Shown here one piece after another: positions 41,880 through 51,200 of a stretch of DNA of 64,000 bases. This DNA is from Streptomyces sp. NBC_00443 (GTDB taxonomy: Bacteria; Actinomycetota; Actinomycetes; Streptomycetales; Streptomycetaceae). Position numbers and translations under genes: made by a program. The stretch spans positions 8,804,001 through 8,868,000 of the forward strand of contig NZ_CP107917.1 of assembly GCF_036014175.1 (NCBI RefSeq), written 5' to 3'. The notes beneath the pieces are model-generated. The model was not told the DNA's origin and did no database searches. It saw only the letters and a list, made by a program, of their open reading frames with translations. Position 1 is the stretch's first letter, and the number at the start of each line of letters is the position of its first letter.

Positions 41880-42575
41880 ATGATCGGACACATGCGTGAA
41901 CGTGTAGTGGCCGCGTGCGACGGGGCTTCGAAGGGAAACCCCGGACCGGCAGGCTGGGGCTGGGTCGTTGCCGACGAGACCGAGGCCCCGGCCCGCTGGG
42001 AGGCGGGACCGCTCGGCAGGGCCACCAACAACGTCGCGGAACTCACCGCTCTGGAACAGCTGCTCGCCGCGACCGACCCCGGCGTACCGCTGGAGATCCG
42101 CATGGACTCGCAGTACGCGATGAAGGCCGTCACCACCTGGCTGCCGGGCTGGAAGCGCAACGGCTGGAAGACGGCCGCCGGCAAGCCGGTCGCCAACCAG
42201 GATCTGGTCGTACGCATCGACGAACTGCTTGACGGCCGCACGGTCGAGTTCCGCTACGTCCCCGCCCACCAGGTGGACGGCGACCCGCTGAACGACTTCG
42301 CCGACCGCGCCGCCAGCCAGGCCGCGACCGTGCAGGAGGCCGCGGGCAGCGGGCTCGGCTCACCGGAGCCGCCGCCCTCCCCGGACACCCCGAAGGCCAA
42401 GTCGGCCCCGCGCCGCAAGGCTGCGGCGCCGCGGAAGAACGGCAGCTCCTCGCGCACCATCAAGGCCAAGTTCCCCGGCCGCTGCCTCTGCGGCCGCGGC
42501 TATGCGGCGGGCGAGTCCATCGCCAAGAACACGCAGGGCTGGGGCCACCCGGAATGCCGGACCGCCGAGGCGTGA
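41880..42575 (+). CDS. rnhA: Ribonuclease HI with basic linker and zinc-finger-like tail
   Basis: 231 residues (start ATG 41880 or 41892). The catalytic carboxylates are visible: ACDGASKGNPGPAG (Asp), NNVAELTALE (Glu), RMDSQYAMK (Asp) and LNDFADRAA (Asp). The RNase H domain ends near residue 148. A Pro/Lys/Arg-rich linker follows, then a C-terminal segment FPGRCLCGRGYAAGESI ... WGHPEC with three Cys and one His, likely a small zinc ribbon binding nucleic acid. The enzyme removes RNA from RNA:DNA hybrids. It is longer than E. coli RNase HI (155 residues) because of the tail. Confidence 0.88.
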   Translation: MIGHMRERVVAACDGASKGNPGPAGWGWVVADETEAPARWEAGPLGRATNNVAELTALEQLLAATDPGVPLEIRMDSQYAMKAVTTWLPGWKRNGWKTAAGKPVANQDLVVRIDELLDGRTVEFRYVPAHQVDGDPLNDFADRAASQAATVQEAAGSGLGSPEPPPSPDTPKAKSAPRRKAAAPRKNGSSSRTIKAKFPGRCLCGRGYAAGESIAKNTQGWGHPECRTAEA

Positions 42576-42593
42576 CGATGAGCCCTACGGGGC

Positions 42594-43418
42594 TCAGGCC
42601 GCGTCGAAGGTGTAGTGCGACGTGTGGTCCAGCAGGTCCGTGGGGCGCACGTCGTTCCACGGCTTCATCGTGTCGTTGAGGTCGATCACATTGGGCGTAC
42701 CGGTCGCCGGCAGATAGCCGGAGCCGGGGTGCCGGCGCTGCCAGTCCGCCCACAGCTTGTCGATGTAGGCGTGGTGCAGCCAGAAGACCGGGTCGTTGGG
42801 CGACGCGCCGGTGGCCATCTGCCCGCCGACCCACACATGCACCCGGTTGTGCAGATTGACGCCGCGCCAGCCCTCCAGATGGTTGCGGAAGCCGTCCGAC
42901 GCGCTGTTCCAGGGCGCCATGTCGTACGTCGCCATGGCGAGCACCGACTCCACCTCGGCCCGGGTCGGCAGCTCCCGGACGCCGGCGCCGAGCGCCCGGC
43001 GCAGAAACGTACGCCCGTCGACGCGTACGTTGATCTGCCAGTTGCCGGCCGACGCCGCGAACGGGCCGTCCATCACCTGTCCGTCGCGGCTGCGCCCCGT
43101 GCCGCCGAGGAAGTCGGGCGCCCACAGCGAGGACCGTATCGAGCGGTCGGTGCTCCAGTCCCAGTACGGCAGCGCGACCGAGGCGTCCACCTCCTGCAGC
43201 GCGCGCTCGAACTCGAGCAGGAATCTGCGGTGCCAGGGCAGGAAGGACGGTGAACGGTGGCCGGTGCGCTCGCCGTTGTCGGTGTCGCCGACGATGAAGG
43301 CGTTGTGGGTCGTGACGAACTCGTCGTAGCGGCCGCTGCGCTTCAGCTCCAGGAGCGCGGAGACGAATCGCCGCTTCTCGTCGGCGGTGAGCAGGGCCTG
43401 GTTCTTGCGGACGGTCAT
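42594..43418 (-). CDS. melC2: Tyrosinase MelC2
   Basis: 274 residues, the usual size. The two copper sites are complete: CuA His in TTHNAFIVG, RTGHRSPSF and LPWHRRFLLEFE; CuB His in NLHNRVHVWVGG and WLHHAYIDKLW. There is no signal peptide, as expected, because export and copper loading depend on MelC1 encoded just upstream. It oxidises tyrosine to dopaquinone and makes melanin. The melC1-melC2 gap is 107 bp and contains a short GACG tetranucleotide repeat. Confidence 0.95.
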   Translation of the reverse strand: MTVRKNQALLTADEKRRFVSALLELKRSGRYDEFVTTHNAFIVGDTDNGERTGHRSPSFLPWHRRFLLEFERALQEVDASVALPYWDWSTDRSIRSSLWAPDFLGGTGRSRDGQVMDGPFAASAGNWQINVRVDGRTFLRRALGAGVRELPTRAEVESVLAMATYDMAPWNSASDGFRNHLEGWRGVNLHNRVHVWVGGQMATGASPNDPVFWLHHAYIDKLWADWQRRHPGSGYLPATGTPNVIDLNDTMKPWNDVRPTDLLDHTSHYTFDAA

Positions 43419-43525
43419 GGTCGCTGGTGCTCCAAAGTGCGGGTGGGTCGGGTCAGTTGACGGACGGACGGACGGCGGGCGGTCGGCGGTTGCCCGGTGT
43501 GTCGGGCGGCGGGGCGGCCGGTGGA

Positions 43526-43939
43526 TCAGCCGGTGGGGAAGGGGAGGAGTGCGGCGCCCTGCAGTTCGTCCACGGCGGCACGGGCCGCGGCGCGCGGCGT
43601 GGACACCGGGTCGTAGTGGCTGACGATGCTGATCCAGCTGCCGTCGGCGTTGCGCATCACATGCAGTTCGACCCCGTCGACGAGCACGGCGTATCCGGCG
43701 CCGTGGTGCTCGTGACCGCCGCCCGAAGCCGGCCTGCCCTGTATCCGGCGGCCCTTGTAGACCTCGTCGAAGGGCGACGGGGCCGGGGCGTGGTGGTCGT
43801 GCGCGGCGGTGGACGCGGTGGACGCGGCGGGGATGGCGGACGCGGTGTTGGCGGTGGGGGCGGTGACCGTCTGGACACCGGCGACGGTGGCGAGGGCGGC
43901 CGCTGCGGTGAGCGCACGGCGACGGCTGAGTTCCGGCAT
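43526..43939 (-). CDS. melC1: Tyrosinase cofactor (caddie protein) MelC1
   Basis: 137 residues with a twin-arginine signal (SRRRALTAAAALATVAG). The mature part carries the His-rich segment AAHDHHAP and GGGHEHHGAGYAV, the YAVLVDGVELHVMRNADGSW core containing the quasi-substrate Tyr, and HYDPVSTPRAAARAAVDEL. MelC1 binds apo-tyrosinase, delivers copper and carries it through the Tat system. It is the first gene of the operon with melC2. Confidence 0.94.
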   Translation of the reverse strand: MPELSRRRALTAAAALATVAGVQTVTAPTANTASAIPAASTASTAAHDHHAPAPSPFDEVYKGRRIQGRPASGGGHEHHGAGYAVLVDGVELHVMRNADGSWISIVSHYDPVSTPRAAARAAVDELQGAALLPFPTG

Positions 43940-44286
43940 GCGGACCTCCTGGGTTGGTTCGGTTGACGACTCCGCATGCCTATCGGGCCGGACGAGAGCG
44001 GAAGAAATCGCTCGGCAGTGGTTGGCCCCGATCCGGACAAGTGACTACATGTCGTGCAAGGTTGAATGAAGATGATCTTGCCGCAATAGCGGCTGTGAAG
44101 ACCCGGAACGGGAAATTCCTCCCCCGGGAGATCGCGTTCCGGATGGTCCTTCGCCGGCGGAGCCGGTGCGCGTGGTCCACCTCACGCGCGGAAAGTGGCG
44201 CGATCCGCAATGCCGCGGGATGGGGTGTCCGTCCTGCTACTCTGCCGAGCAGATATGGCCGATTTGAGTATTTTCAAGGGGTATGT
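43940..44286. other. Divergent intergenic region between melC1 and the hydroxylase gene
   Basis: No convincing gene. It should hold the mel promoter (minus strand, near 43950-44000) and the promoter of the hydroxylase (plus strand, near 44240-44280, with AAGGGG as Shine-Dalgarno just before GTG 44287). Several short inverted repeats (for example around 44108-44155) are within the range expected by chance for 70% GC DNA. Confidence 0.45.
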
Positions 44287-45509
44287 GTGAAGATCGCCTG
44301 TGTCGGTGGCGGGCCCGCGGGCCTCTACCTCTCGATCCTGCTGAAGCTGCGGGACCCGTCGCACGACATCACCGTCCACGAGCGCAATCCGGAGGGCTCC
44401 ACCTACGGCTGGGGTGTCACGTACTGGCGCGGACTGCTCGTCAAGCTGTACGAGCACGACCCCGTGTCCGCTCGCGCCATCGAGGAGAGCTCGGTCCGCT
44501 GGGACGAAGGCGTCGCCCACGTCCGGGGCGTGACGACCCGTCGGCCCAGCGACTCGGGGCACGGCATCGGCCGCCACCGGCTGCTGGAGATCCTCGCCGA
44601 ACGCGCCCGCGCACTGGGTGTACGGCTGGACTACGAGCACGAGATCATGCCGGAGAACCTTCCCGCCGCCGATCTGGTCGTGGCGGGCGACGGCGTGCAC
44701 AGCTCCCTGCGCAACCAGTACGCCGACCACTTCGGTACCCAGGCCAGAGCCGGCCGCAATCGTTACCTCTGGCTCGGCACCAGCAAGGTCTTCGACGCGT
44801 TCACCTTCGCCTTCGTCGAGACCGCCCATGGCTGGATCTGGTGCTACGGGTACGGCTACGGCCAGGGCTTCGGCCCCGACGCCAGCACCTGCGTCGTCGA
44901 ATGCGCCCCCGAGACCTGGACCGGGCTGGGCTTCGACACCGCGAGCGAGACCGACGGACTGGCCCTGCTGGAGCGACTCTTCGCCGACGTCCTCGACGGC
45001 CACCCCTCATCGGCCGCTCCGGCGCCGACGGCAGCGACCAGTGGCGGCCCTTCCGCACCTTCTCCAACGACACCTGGCACCACGACAACCTCGTCCTGCT
45101 CGGCGACGCCGCCCACACCACGCACTACTCCATCGGGGCCGGCACCACCCTCGCGCTGGAGGACGCCATCGCCCTCGCCGACGCGCTGCACGAGCACCCG
45201 GTCCTCCCGCAGGCGCTCGCCCACTACGAACGGGAGCGCAAGCAGGCGCTGTTGTCCATCCAGAGCGCGGCCCGCTACAGCGCCCAGTGGTACGAGAACC
45301 TGCCCCGCTATCTCCAGTTGCCCCCGGACCAGATGTTCGCCCTGCTCGGCCAGCGCCACTCACCCCTGCTGCCGCACCTGCCGCCGCAGCTGTACTACAA
45401 GATCGACAGGGCGGCCGGGCAACTGGAGGCGATGCGCCGTCTCAAGCGCTGGCTCGGACCGAAGGTCGCGCGCACCGTGCACGCCCGGGCCCTGGCATCC
45501 CGCACCTAG
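44287..45509 (+). pseudogene. FAD-dependent aromatic hydroxylase (VioD/salicylyl-CoA hydroxylase-like), frameshifted as given
   Basis: It starts at GTG 44287. The FAD site GGGPAGLYLSILLKLRDP and the GWGVTYWRG motif match the VioD/SdgC-type hydroxylases, and DLVVAGDGVHSSLR is the second FAD motif. The frame breaks after FADVLDGHP. One extra C in the run 45003-45006 restores LIGRSGADGSDQWRPF and LVLLGDAAHTTHYSIGAGT (third FAD motif), ending RALASRT, about 407 residues. It hydroxylates an aromatic ring, possibly as a CoA thioester. It is convergent with the oxidase gene 4 bp away. The break is probably an assembly indel. Confidence 0.82.
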
Positions 45510-45513
45510 AGCC

Positions 45514-47205
45514 TCACCGGAACAGCCGGTCGAGGAAGGCGTTGCCGAACACGCCGTGCGGGTCGAGGCGGTCCAGGACGCCGGAAGCCTCGCCCCACAC
45601 GCCCTCCCCGAACGTGCCGGGCACGACCGTGCCCAGCACCTCCCCGTCGCTCCAGGCGGCCTCCTTCGTGTAGGCCCAGCCCTTCGACCACTCGACGCGG
45701 GTCATGGCGTACCCGCCGTCGAAGGTGCGCAGCAGAAACCGCTCGATCTGGCTCAGGAAAGCCTCCGCGTACGGCGTTGTGGGCAGCGTCAGGATGTTCA
45801 GCCAGACGGCCGTGTCCCACTCGGGACGGTCCTCGCGTGGACGGAGCGCCGACAGCAGCGGGGTCCGTGCCCCGTCCAGGCCGACGTCCGCCGGATCGTC
45901 GAGGCCGGTCACCCGGATCTCCACCGACCCGTTGACGGGGAACTGCCCCCGGTCGGCGTACGCCGCGAGACGCTCCCGGTAGAAGGCCGTGAACTCGGCG
46001 ACGACGCGCTGTACTTGCGCCCTGCTGGTGAGCACCGCGTAGCCGTCCGTGGCGATCCTCAACGTCGTCGGCCGCAGATAGAGCAGCGTGTTCTTCGACG
46101 GACCCCAGATGTCCCGCGACAGCGTCGCCACCAGTCCGAGTGCGGCCACGTCGTACTGTGCGTTGCCGAGCACCGGTGCCAGATACCAGGCCCCGTCCGA
46201 CACGATGTGCCCCACCAGGTCCGCGACCGGGGTCGGGACGCTGTCGGAGAACGGGTAGTTGTACGGCCCTGTCACGCGCCGCGAGGCCGGCGGCCGGGTG
46301 GGGGAGACACTCCACGCCTTCAGCCACGGGAACTCGGTGAAGGCGAACCAGATGGCTTCGACCCGCCCGGCCCGGTCCAGGAAGCTCGCGAAGGTACGAC
46401 CGTCGGTGCCGGGTGCGGCGAACAGCTCGCCCGCCGGGATGTCCGTACGGCTGACGCACCGAAGGCTGGTGTTCGCGCCGACGCGCAGCACGACCTCGGT
46501 GACCAGGGAGCGGCCGAGGTGGGCGAGCAGGGCGGCGCAGTCCGCTTCGTCACGGCCGTAGGTGCGCAGCACGTACGCGCTACTGGCCTCGTCCCAGACG
46601 ACGGCCGTCAGTGACAGCACGAGATTGCTCAGCGAACCGTATGTGTGCCCGGGCAGCCGCTGTTCGCCGCGCGCCGGTACGGCGGTGCCGTGCGCGTCGA
46701 CGGCCAGGGCGCCGCCCAGGGTGAGGTTGCCGGGCGCCGGTACGGCGGTGACGCCGAGGCCGTGTTCCTCCAAGTAGGTGAGCAGGGCCTCCAGGGTGAC
46801 GCCGGTGCCGGCGCGCACGGCCGTCGGCGACTCAAGGGACAAGCCGGTGAGATGGGAGGCGGTGTCCACGAGGAGGACCGGCGCGTCCGGCGGGGTGCCC
46901 TGCGTGATGGTCAGCGGCGACCAGCCGTGCGAGGCACCCCGGGCACGGACTCTCCAACCGTGCCGCCAGGCCCAGTTGACGACGGCGACCACCCGCTCGG
47001 GGCGGGCCGGTGCGCAGGCCCACAGGCCGTCGGCAGTGATCTCGCCGACCCAGTTGCGGTACGCCGAGCGGTAGAGCGCCACATCGGCCGGGAAGCCGGG
47101 CAACTCCTGTGCCGCGGCGGCCGGATCCGCCGGCAGCAGAGTCGGTACGGCGGTCAGGGCGGCTGCCCTGCGCAGGAAGCCCCTGCGGCTGAAGTCGTCG
47201 GTCAC
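45514..47205 (-). CDS. Exported VAO-type FAD oxidase (cholesterol oxidase class II-like)
   Basis: 563 residues with a twin-arginine signal (FSRRGFLRRAAALTAVP). A PCMH FAD-binding domain occupies about residues 60-240, with RARGASHGWSPLTITQG (His probably the covalent FAD attachment) and PGNLTLGGALAVDAHGTAV. The C-terminal half is the substrate domain of class II cholesterol oxidases (WFAFTEFPWLKAWSVSPTRP, WGPSKNTLLYLRPTTL, EWSKGWAYTKEAAW). It probably oxidises a sterol or other bulky alcohol outside the cell, making H2O2. The start is ATG 47205. Confidence 0.87.
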   Translation of the reverse strand: MTDDFSRRGFLRRAAALTAVPTLLPADPAAAAQELPGFPADVALYRSAYRNWVGEITADGLWACAPARPERVVAVVNWAWRHGWRVRARGASHGWSPLTITQGTPPDAPVLLVDTASHLTGLSLESPTAVRAGTGVTLEALLTYLEEHGLGVTAVPAPGNLTLGGALAVDAHGTAVPARGEQRLPGHTYGSLSNLVLSLTAVVWDEASSAYVLRTYGRDEADCAALLAHLGRSLVTEVVLRVGANTSLRCVSRTDIPAGELFAAPGTDGRTFASFLDRAGRVEAIWFAFTEFPWLKAWSVSPTRPPASRRVTGPYNYPFSDSVPTPVADLVGHIVSDGAWYLAPVLGNAQYDVAALGLVATLSRDIWGPSKNTLLYLRPTTLRIATDGYAVLTSRAQVQRVVAEFTAFYRERLAAYADRGQFPVNGSVEIRVTGLDDPADVGLDGARTPLLSALRPREDRPEWDTAVWLNILTLPTTPYAEAFLSQIERFLLRTFDGGYAMTRVEWSKGWAYTKEAAWSDGEVLGTVVPGTFGEGVWGEASGVLDRLDPHGVFGNAFLDRLFR

Positions 47206-47342
47206 GGGCTCACGCTAGGGACCGCCTTGACAGGCACCGCTCGCCTGTCGATTTGATTCACCCATGTGAGTGATGGATTCACAGGTAACGAGGCGGAGGG
47301 GCCTGTTCCGCGCACATGGATGACGAATGACACACTGACGCC

Positions 47343-48326
47343 ATGGACGAGCGTGTAATCGGTAGGTCGGGTCAGCGGGCATCCGTCGTCGGTCTCGGTA
47401 CGTGGCAGCTGGGCGCCGACTGGGGAGACGTCGACGACCAGGAAGCCCTGGCGGTGCTGGAGGCGGCGGTCGAGTCGGGAGTGACCTTCTTCGACACCGC
47501 CGACGTGTACGGCGACGGCCGCAGCGAGCAGACCATCGCCACGTTCCTGCGCGCCAGGCCCGAGCTGGACATCTTCGTGGCGACCAAGATGGGCCGCCGC
47601 GTCGACCAGATCCCCGAGAACTACGTCCTCGACAACTTCCGCGCCTGGAACGACCGTTCGCGGCGCAACCTCGGCGTCGACCGCCTCGACCTGGTCCAGC
47701 TGCACTGCCCGCCGACGCCCGTCTACTCGACGGACGAGGTGTTCGACGCCCTCGACACCCTTGTCGCGGAGGAGCGCATCGCCGGGTACGGCGTCAGCGT
47801 GGAGACCTGTGAGGAGGCGCTGACCGCGATCGCCCGACCGGGTGTCACGAGCGTGCAGATCATCCTCAACCCGTTCCGCATGAAGCCCCTGCGCGCGGTG
47901 CTGCCCGCCGCGCACGAGGCCGGCGTCGGCATCATCGCCCGGGTGCCGCTGGCCTCCGGTCTGCTGTCGGGCAAGTACACCAAGGACACCGTCTTCGCCG
48001 CGAACGACCACCGCACCTACAACCGGCACGGCGAGTCCTTTGACCAGGGCGAGACCTTCTCGGGCGTCGACTACGCCACCGGCGTCGAGGCCGCGGCCGA
48101 GTTCGCCGAGCTCGCCCCGCAGGGCTACACGCCGGCCCAGCTGGCGCTGCGCTGGATCATCCAGCAGCCGGGTGTGACGACCGTGATCCCGGGCGCCCGT
48201 ACCCCCGAGCAGGCCCGTGCCAACGCGGCCGCCGCCGCGCTGCCGGAGCTGTCCGGGGACACGCTCGACGCGATCCGGGACCTCTACGACCGGAGGATCC
48301 AGGACCAGGTGGCAAACCGCTGGTAG
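47343..48326 (+). CDS. Aldo/keto reductase
   Basis: 327 residues. The AKR hallmarks are VVGLGTWQLGADWG, FFDTADVYGDGRSE (Asp/Tyr), FVATKMGRR (Lys) and LDLVQLHCPP (His). The C-terminal motif TTVIPGARTPEQARANAAA binds NADP. Members of this group reduce a wide range of aldehydes. Starts at ATG 47343, divergent from the oxidase gene; a single-gene unit. Confidence 0.88.
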   Translation: MDERVIGRSGQRASVVGLGTWQLGADWGDVDDQEALAVLEAAVESGVTFFDTADVYGDGRSEQTIATFLRARPELDIFVATKMGRRVDQIPENYVLDNFRAWNDRSRRNLGVDRLDLVQLHCPPTPVYSTDEVFDALDTLVAEERIAGYGVSVETCEEALTAIARPGVTSVQIILNPFRMKPLRAVLPAAHEAGVGIIARVPLASGLLSGKYTKDTVFAANDHRTYNRHGESFDQGETFSGVDYATGVEAAAEFAELAPQGYTPAQLALRWIIQQPGVTTVIPGARTPEQARANAAAAALPELSGDTLDAIRDLYDRRIQDQVANRW

Positions 48327-48374
48327 ACGCGTACGGCTCCGGGACGGCCGCCCGGCTGCACCCGGAGCCCCGCT

Positions 48375-48400
48375 GTTTGAATGTTCACCGCCGGGGTTAC
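48375..48400 (+). promoter_or_regulatory. Possible SigB-type promoter of the DUF6328 gene
   Basis: GTTT (48375-48378), a 15-bp spacer and GGGTTAC (48394-48400) fit the Streptomyces SigB-class pattern GNNT-N14-16-GGGTA. Transcription would start a few bases before ATG 48410, giving an almost leaderless message. Supported by pattern only. Confidence 0.4.
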
Positions 48401-48409
48401 CCGCAGTGC

Positions 48410-48892
48410 ATGACCACGAAGGAAAACCGGACAGGACGCGACGAGACCCAGGAAGAGCGTGCCGACCGCATGTGGGGCGAGCTCATCCAGGAGGTCAGGG
48501 TGGCCCAGATGGGCGTCCAGATCCTGTTCGCCTTTCTGCTCACCGTCGTGTTCACACCGAAGTACGACACCCTCAGCGACACGGACCAGACCATCTACAT
48601 CGTGACGGTCGTCCTGGGCGCCACCGCGACGGGTGCCCTGATCGGTCCCGTGTCCCTGCACCGTCTGGTGTCGGGGCGCCGCATCAAGCCGCAGGCGGTG
48701 GAGTGGGCCTCCCGGCTGACGCTCCTCGGCCTGATCCTGCTGCTGGCCACCATGGCGGCCGCGCTCCTGCTGATCCTGAGGGTCGCCACGCACGACGACT
48801 GGGTGCCCTGGCTGGTGACGGGCGTGGTCATCTGGTACGTGGTGTGCTGGTTCGGGCTGCCGTTGTGGACCCGCCGCCGCCACACAGAGTGA
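48410..48892 (+). CDS. DUF6328-family membrane protein
   Basis: 160 residues from ATG 48410. The cytosolic N-terminus (GRDETQEERADRMWGELIQE) is followed by four hydrophobic segments, about residues 38-53, 62-85, 99-122 and 130-150. The segment VRVAQMGVQILFAFLLTVVF and the loop TPKYDTLSDTDQ are typical of DUF6328 proteins. Function is unknown; many have stress-type promoters. An upstream ATG (48377) lies inside the promoter-like sequence and is not favoured. Confidence 0.8.
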   Translation: MTTKENRTGRDETQEERADRMWGELIQEVRVAQMGVQILFAFLLTVVFTPKYDTLSDTDQTIYIVTVVLGATATGALIGPVSLHRLVSGRRIKPQAVEWASRLTLLGLILLLATMAAALLLILRVATHDDWVPWLVTGVVIWYVVCWFGLPLWTRRRHTE

Positions 48893-48928
48893 GCGGCGGC
48901 GCCTCGACGGTATGCGGTATGAGGGCGG

Positions 48929-49972
48929 CTACTCGGCTCGCGCCGAGTTCGGCTGAGTCCCGCGCAGCGTAGCGATGCACGTGGAGATGGCCTGCTGGAG
49001 CTCCTCCAACTGCTGGACCATGTCGTCCTCGACGAACTCCTGCACATCGTCGAAGGTCAGCTCCTCGAAGACCTTCGTCGCCCGCTGCAGGCTGCTGTAG
49101 AACTTCGTCCGCCGCTCCTGCACCCACAGCTCGGGATCGGCTTCCACGGTCTCGGCGACGAGGGACTTCATGGTGTCGTAGGCCTCGGTGGCCCACTCGC
49201 CGGTGTCCTGCTCGTCCTCCAGCTCGTCGAGAAGCGACAGGTGCCGCTCGGCCTCCTGGCGCACGTCGACGGGCGCGTCGACGGTCTGCCCGGCCGGGGT
49301 CTTGATCTGGCCGGACTCGGCGATCTGGCGGACGTACCCGATTCGGTCGGCCGACCTGCTCTCGGTGGCGACGGCCTTCTTGAGGTCGTCGGTGCGGACG
49401 ACGTCCCGCGCCAACTCGGCCTGCAGATCGGGGTCCTCGCGGACCCGGTCGAGGAGCGCCTGGCGGGCCGCGCGGGCGGTCGAGGAGTCGGCGAGGATCG
49501 CGGCACGCAGCGCGGTGGGGTTCTCGGCGACCTCCAGCGCCTTCGTCGGGCGGATGCCCTCGGCCTCGGCGGCCTCGGTGATGGCGGTGCCCCGCTCCGA
49601 GGTGGCGCTGTTGCGGGAGACGTAGTAGCCGAGCCACACGTCGGCGTCGGGCAGATCCACTTCTTGGCCGGGCGTGAGCGTCTCGAAGTGGGGGACGAGA
49701 CCGTCGTCGGCGGCGCGGTCCCAGGCCTTGTAGTAGCGCATGACGCGGTCGGGGGAGCACCCGGCGAGTTCGGCGAACTCCTTCGCTGACACCTTCGGCG
49801 TCTCGCCCGCGCTCTGCCCGCCAGGCCGTACGCTGCGCGCCACCATCAGGCCGAAGGCCCACCCTCCGGTCCGCGCGTAGACGCCGAACTCACGGGCGTC
49901 CCGCGCGACGAGATCGGACAACGGGGGCTGGGACGCGGGGGACGTCTCGGGCGGGACGAACGCCAGTGTCAC
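48929..49972 (-). CDS. Hypothetical protein with helix-turn-helix-like segment
   Basis: 347 residues, not recognised. There is a possible HTH at about residues 60-86 (PKVSAKEFAELAGCSPDRVM, then YYKAWDRA), reminiscent of ParB/KorB-like or other DNA-binding regulators. The middle (about 130-235) is helical and charged. The C-terminal 70 residues are acidic and helix-forming (KVFEELTFDDVQEFVEDDMV), suggesting an oligomerisation region. No membrane segments. It stands alone; a terminator-like hairpin precedes it. Whether it derives from a plasmid or phage cannot be judged here. Confidence 0.75.
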   Translation of the reverse strand: MTLAFVPPETSPASQPPLSDLVARDAREFGVYARTGGWAFGLMVARSVRPGGQSAGETPKVSAKEFAELAGCSPDRVMRYYKAWDRAADDGLVPHFETLTPGQEVDLPDADVWLGYYVSRNSATSERGTAITEAAEAEGIRPTKALEVAENPTALRAAILADSSTARAARQALLDRVREDPDLQAELARDVVRTDDLKKAVATESRSADRIGYVRQIAESGQIKTPAGQTVDAPVDVRQEAERHLSLLDELEDEQDTGEWATEAYDTMKSLVAETVEADPELWVQERRTKFYSSLQRATKVFEELTFDDVQEFVEDDMVQQLEELQQAISTCIATLRGTQPNSARAE

Positions 49973-50042
49973 GGATGACTCTCCTGTTGGGGCTGCTCGG
50001 AAGGCACCGCCGGGAAGGCTCGGGTGCCGACCGGCAGCCTAT

Positions 50043-50079
50043 GGCACCCGGGGACCATGCTCTCGCGGTCCCCGGTGCC
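50043..50079 (-). terminator. Hairpin terminator after the LLM oxidoreductase
   Basis: GGCACCCGGGGACC (50043-50056) pairs with GGTCCCCGGTGCC (50067-50079) to form a 13-bp stem with one bulged C and a 10-nt loop. It is 31 bp beyond the stop codon of the LLM gene. Confidence 0.65.
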
Positions 50080-50110
50080 GCCGGGACCGGTGCGCGTGCG
50101 CTCGCGTGCG

Positions 50111-51082
50111 TCAGCCGAGCGCGTCCCGCAGCGCCGGCAGCAGCGTTGTCTTTGCCCAGTCGATGTAGGGCCGTTGCTCCTCGCCGCCGATCTGGACGAG
50201 GGCGACCTCGGTGAAGCCGGCCGCGGCGAACGGGCGGACGGCCTCGACGAAGGCGTCCACGTCGTCGCCGCACGGGATCGCGTCGGCGACGTCGTCCGGG
50301 GTGACGAACTGGGTCGCCGCCTCGAAGGAGTCCGGGTGCGGCAGCTCCGCGTTGACCTTCCAGCCGCCGCCGAACCAGCGGAACTGGGAGTGGGCGCGCT
50401 TGATCGCGGTGTCCCGGTCGGGGTCGTAACACACGGGCAGCTGCCCCACGCGCGGCTTGCCCGCACCGCCGTGCCGGTCGAACGCCGCCAGGAGGTCCGC
50501 CTTGGGTTCCGTGGCGATCACCAGGTCGCCGAGCCGGCCCGCGAGCTCGCAGGACTGCTCACCGGAGACGGCGATGCCGATCGGCGGCGGCTGGTCCGGC
50601 AGGTCCCACAGACGGGCCGACTCCACGTCGAAGTGCGTGCCGCGACGGTTCACATGGCCGCCCGCGAAGAGCGCGCGGATGATCTCCACGGCCTCCTCGA
50701 ACATCTCGTGCCGTACGTCCACGGACGGCCAACCACCGCCCACGACATGTTCGTTGAGGTTTTCCCCGGAGCCGAGCCCCAGCCGGAACCGGCCCTCGGA
50801 GAGCAGTTGCATCGTGGCCGCCTTCTGCGCGACCACAGCCGGGTGGTAGCGGAACGTCGGACACGTCACGTAGGTCATCAGGGGAATCCGTGACGTGGCC
50901 TGGGCGGCAGCGCCCAGTAGGCTCCACGCGTACGGAGAGTGACCCTGCGAGCGCAGCCACGGAAAGTAGTGGTCCGAGGTCACAGAGAAGTCGAAGCCGG
51001 CTTCCTCGGCGCGGACCAGATGGTCCACCAGGTCACGAGGGGCGGCCTGCTCGGTCATCATCGTGTATCCGATCTGCACCAT
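50111..51082 (-). CDS. F420-dependent LLM-class oxidoreductase (TIGR03557-like)
   Basis: 323 residues from ATG 51082. The bacterial luciferase-like TIM barrel is clear: QIGYTMMTEQAAPRDLVDHL, SVTSDHYFPWLRSQGHSPYA, VTCPTFRYHPAVVAQKAATM and LGLGSGENLNEHVVGG. These match the F420-dependent G6PD-like branch (TIGR03557). It oxidises or reduces a small molecule with coenzyme F420. The gene diverges from the serine hydrolase gene at 51201. Confidence 0.88.
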   Translation of the reverse strand: MVQIGYTMMTEQAAPRDLVDHLVRAEEAGFDFSVTSDHYFPWLRSQGHSPYAWSLLGAAAQATSRIPLMTYVTCPTFRYHPAVVAQKAATMQLLSEGRFRLGLGSGENLNEHVVGGGWPSVDVRHEMFEEAVEIIRALFAGGHVNRRGTHFDVESARLWDLPDQPPPIGIAVSGEQSCELAGRLGDLVIATEPKADLLAAFDRHGGAGKPRVGQLPVCYDPDRDTAIKRAHSQFRWFGGGWKVNAELPHPDSFEAATQFVTPDDVADAIPCGDDVDAFVEAVRPFAAAGFTEVALVQIGGEEQRPYIDWAKTTLLPALRDALG

Positions 51083-51200
51083 GCGGCCCGAGTCCCCGGA
51101 CACGGGTGGTGAAAACGGGATCGACGGGACGGACGGAACGGGACGCGGGGTCGGGCGCGAAAGCCTCTGTCACCGCCCCGGTATCGGAGAGGATGCTCGC

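Noticed and set aside
43459..43475. GACG tetranucleotide run between melC1 and melC2
   Set aside because: Four units only; not beyond what GC-rich intergenic DNA shows by chance.
48929..49972. Calling the 347-residue protein a ParB/KorB plasmid-partition protein
   Set aside because: Only a short HTH-like stretch suggests it; the ParB N-terminal CTPase motifs are absent.
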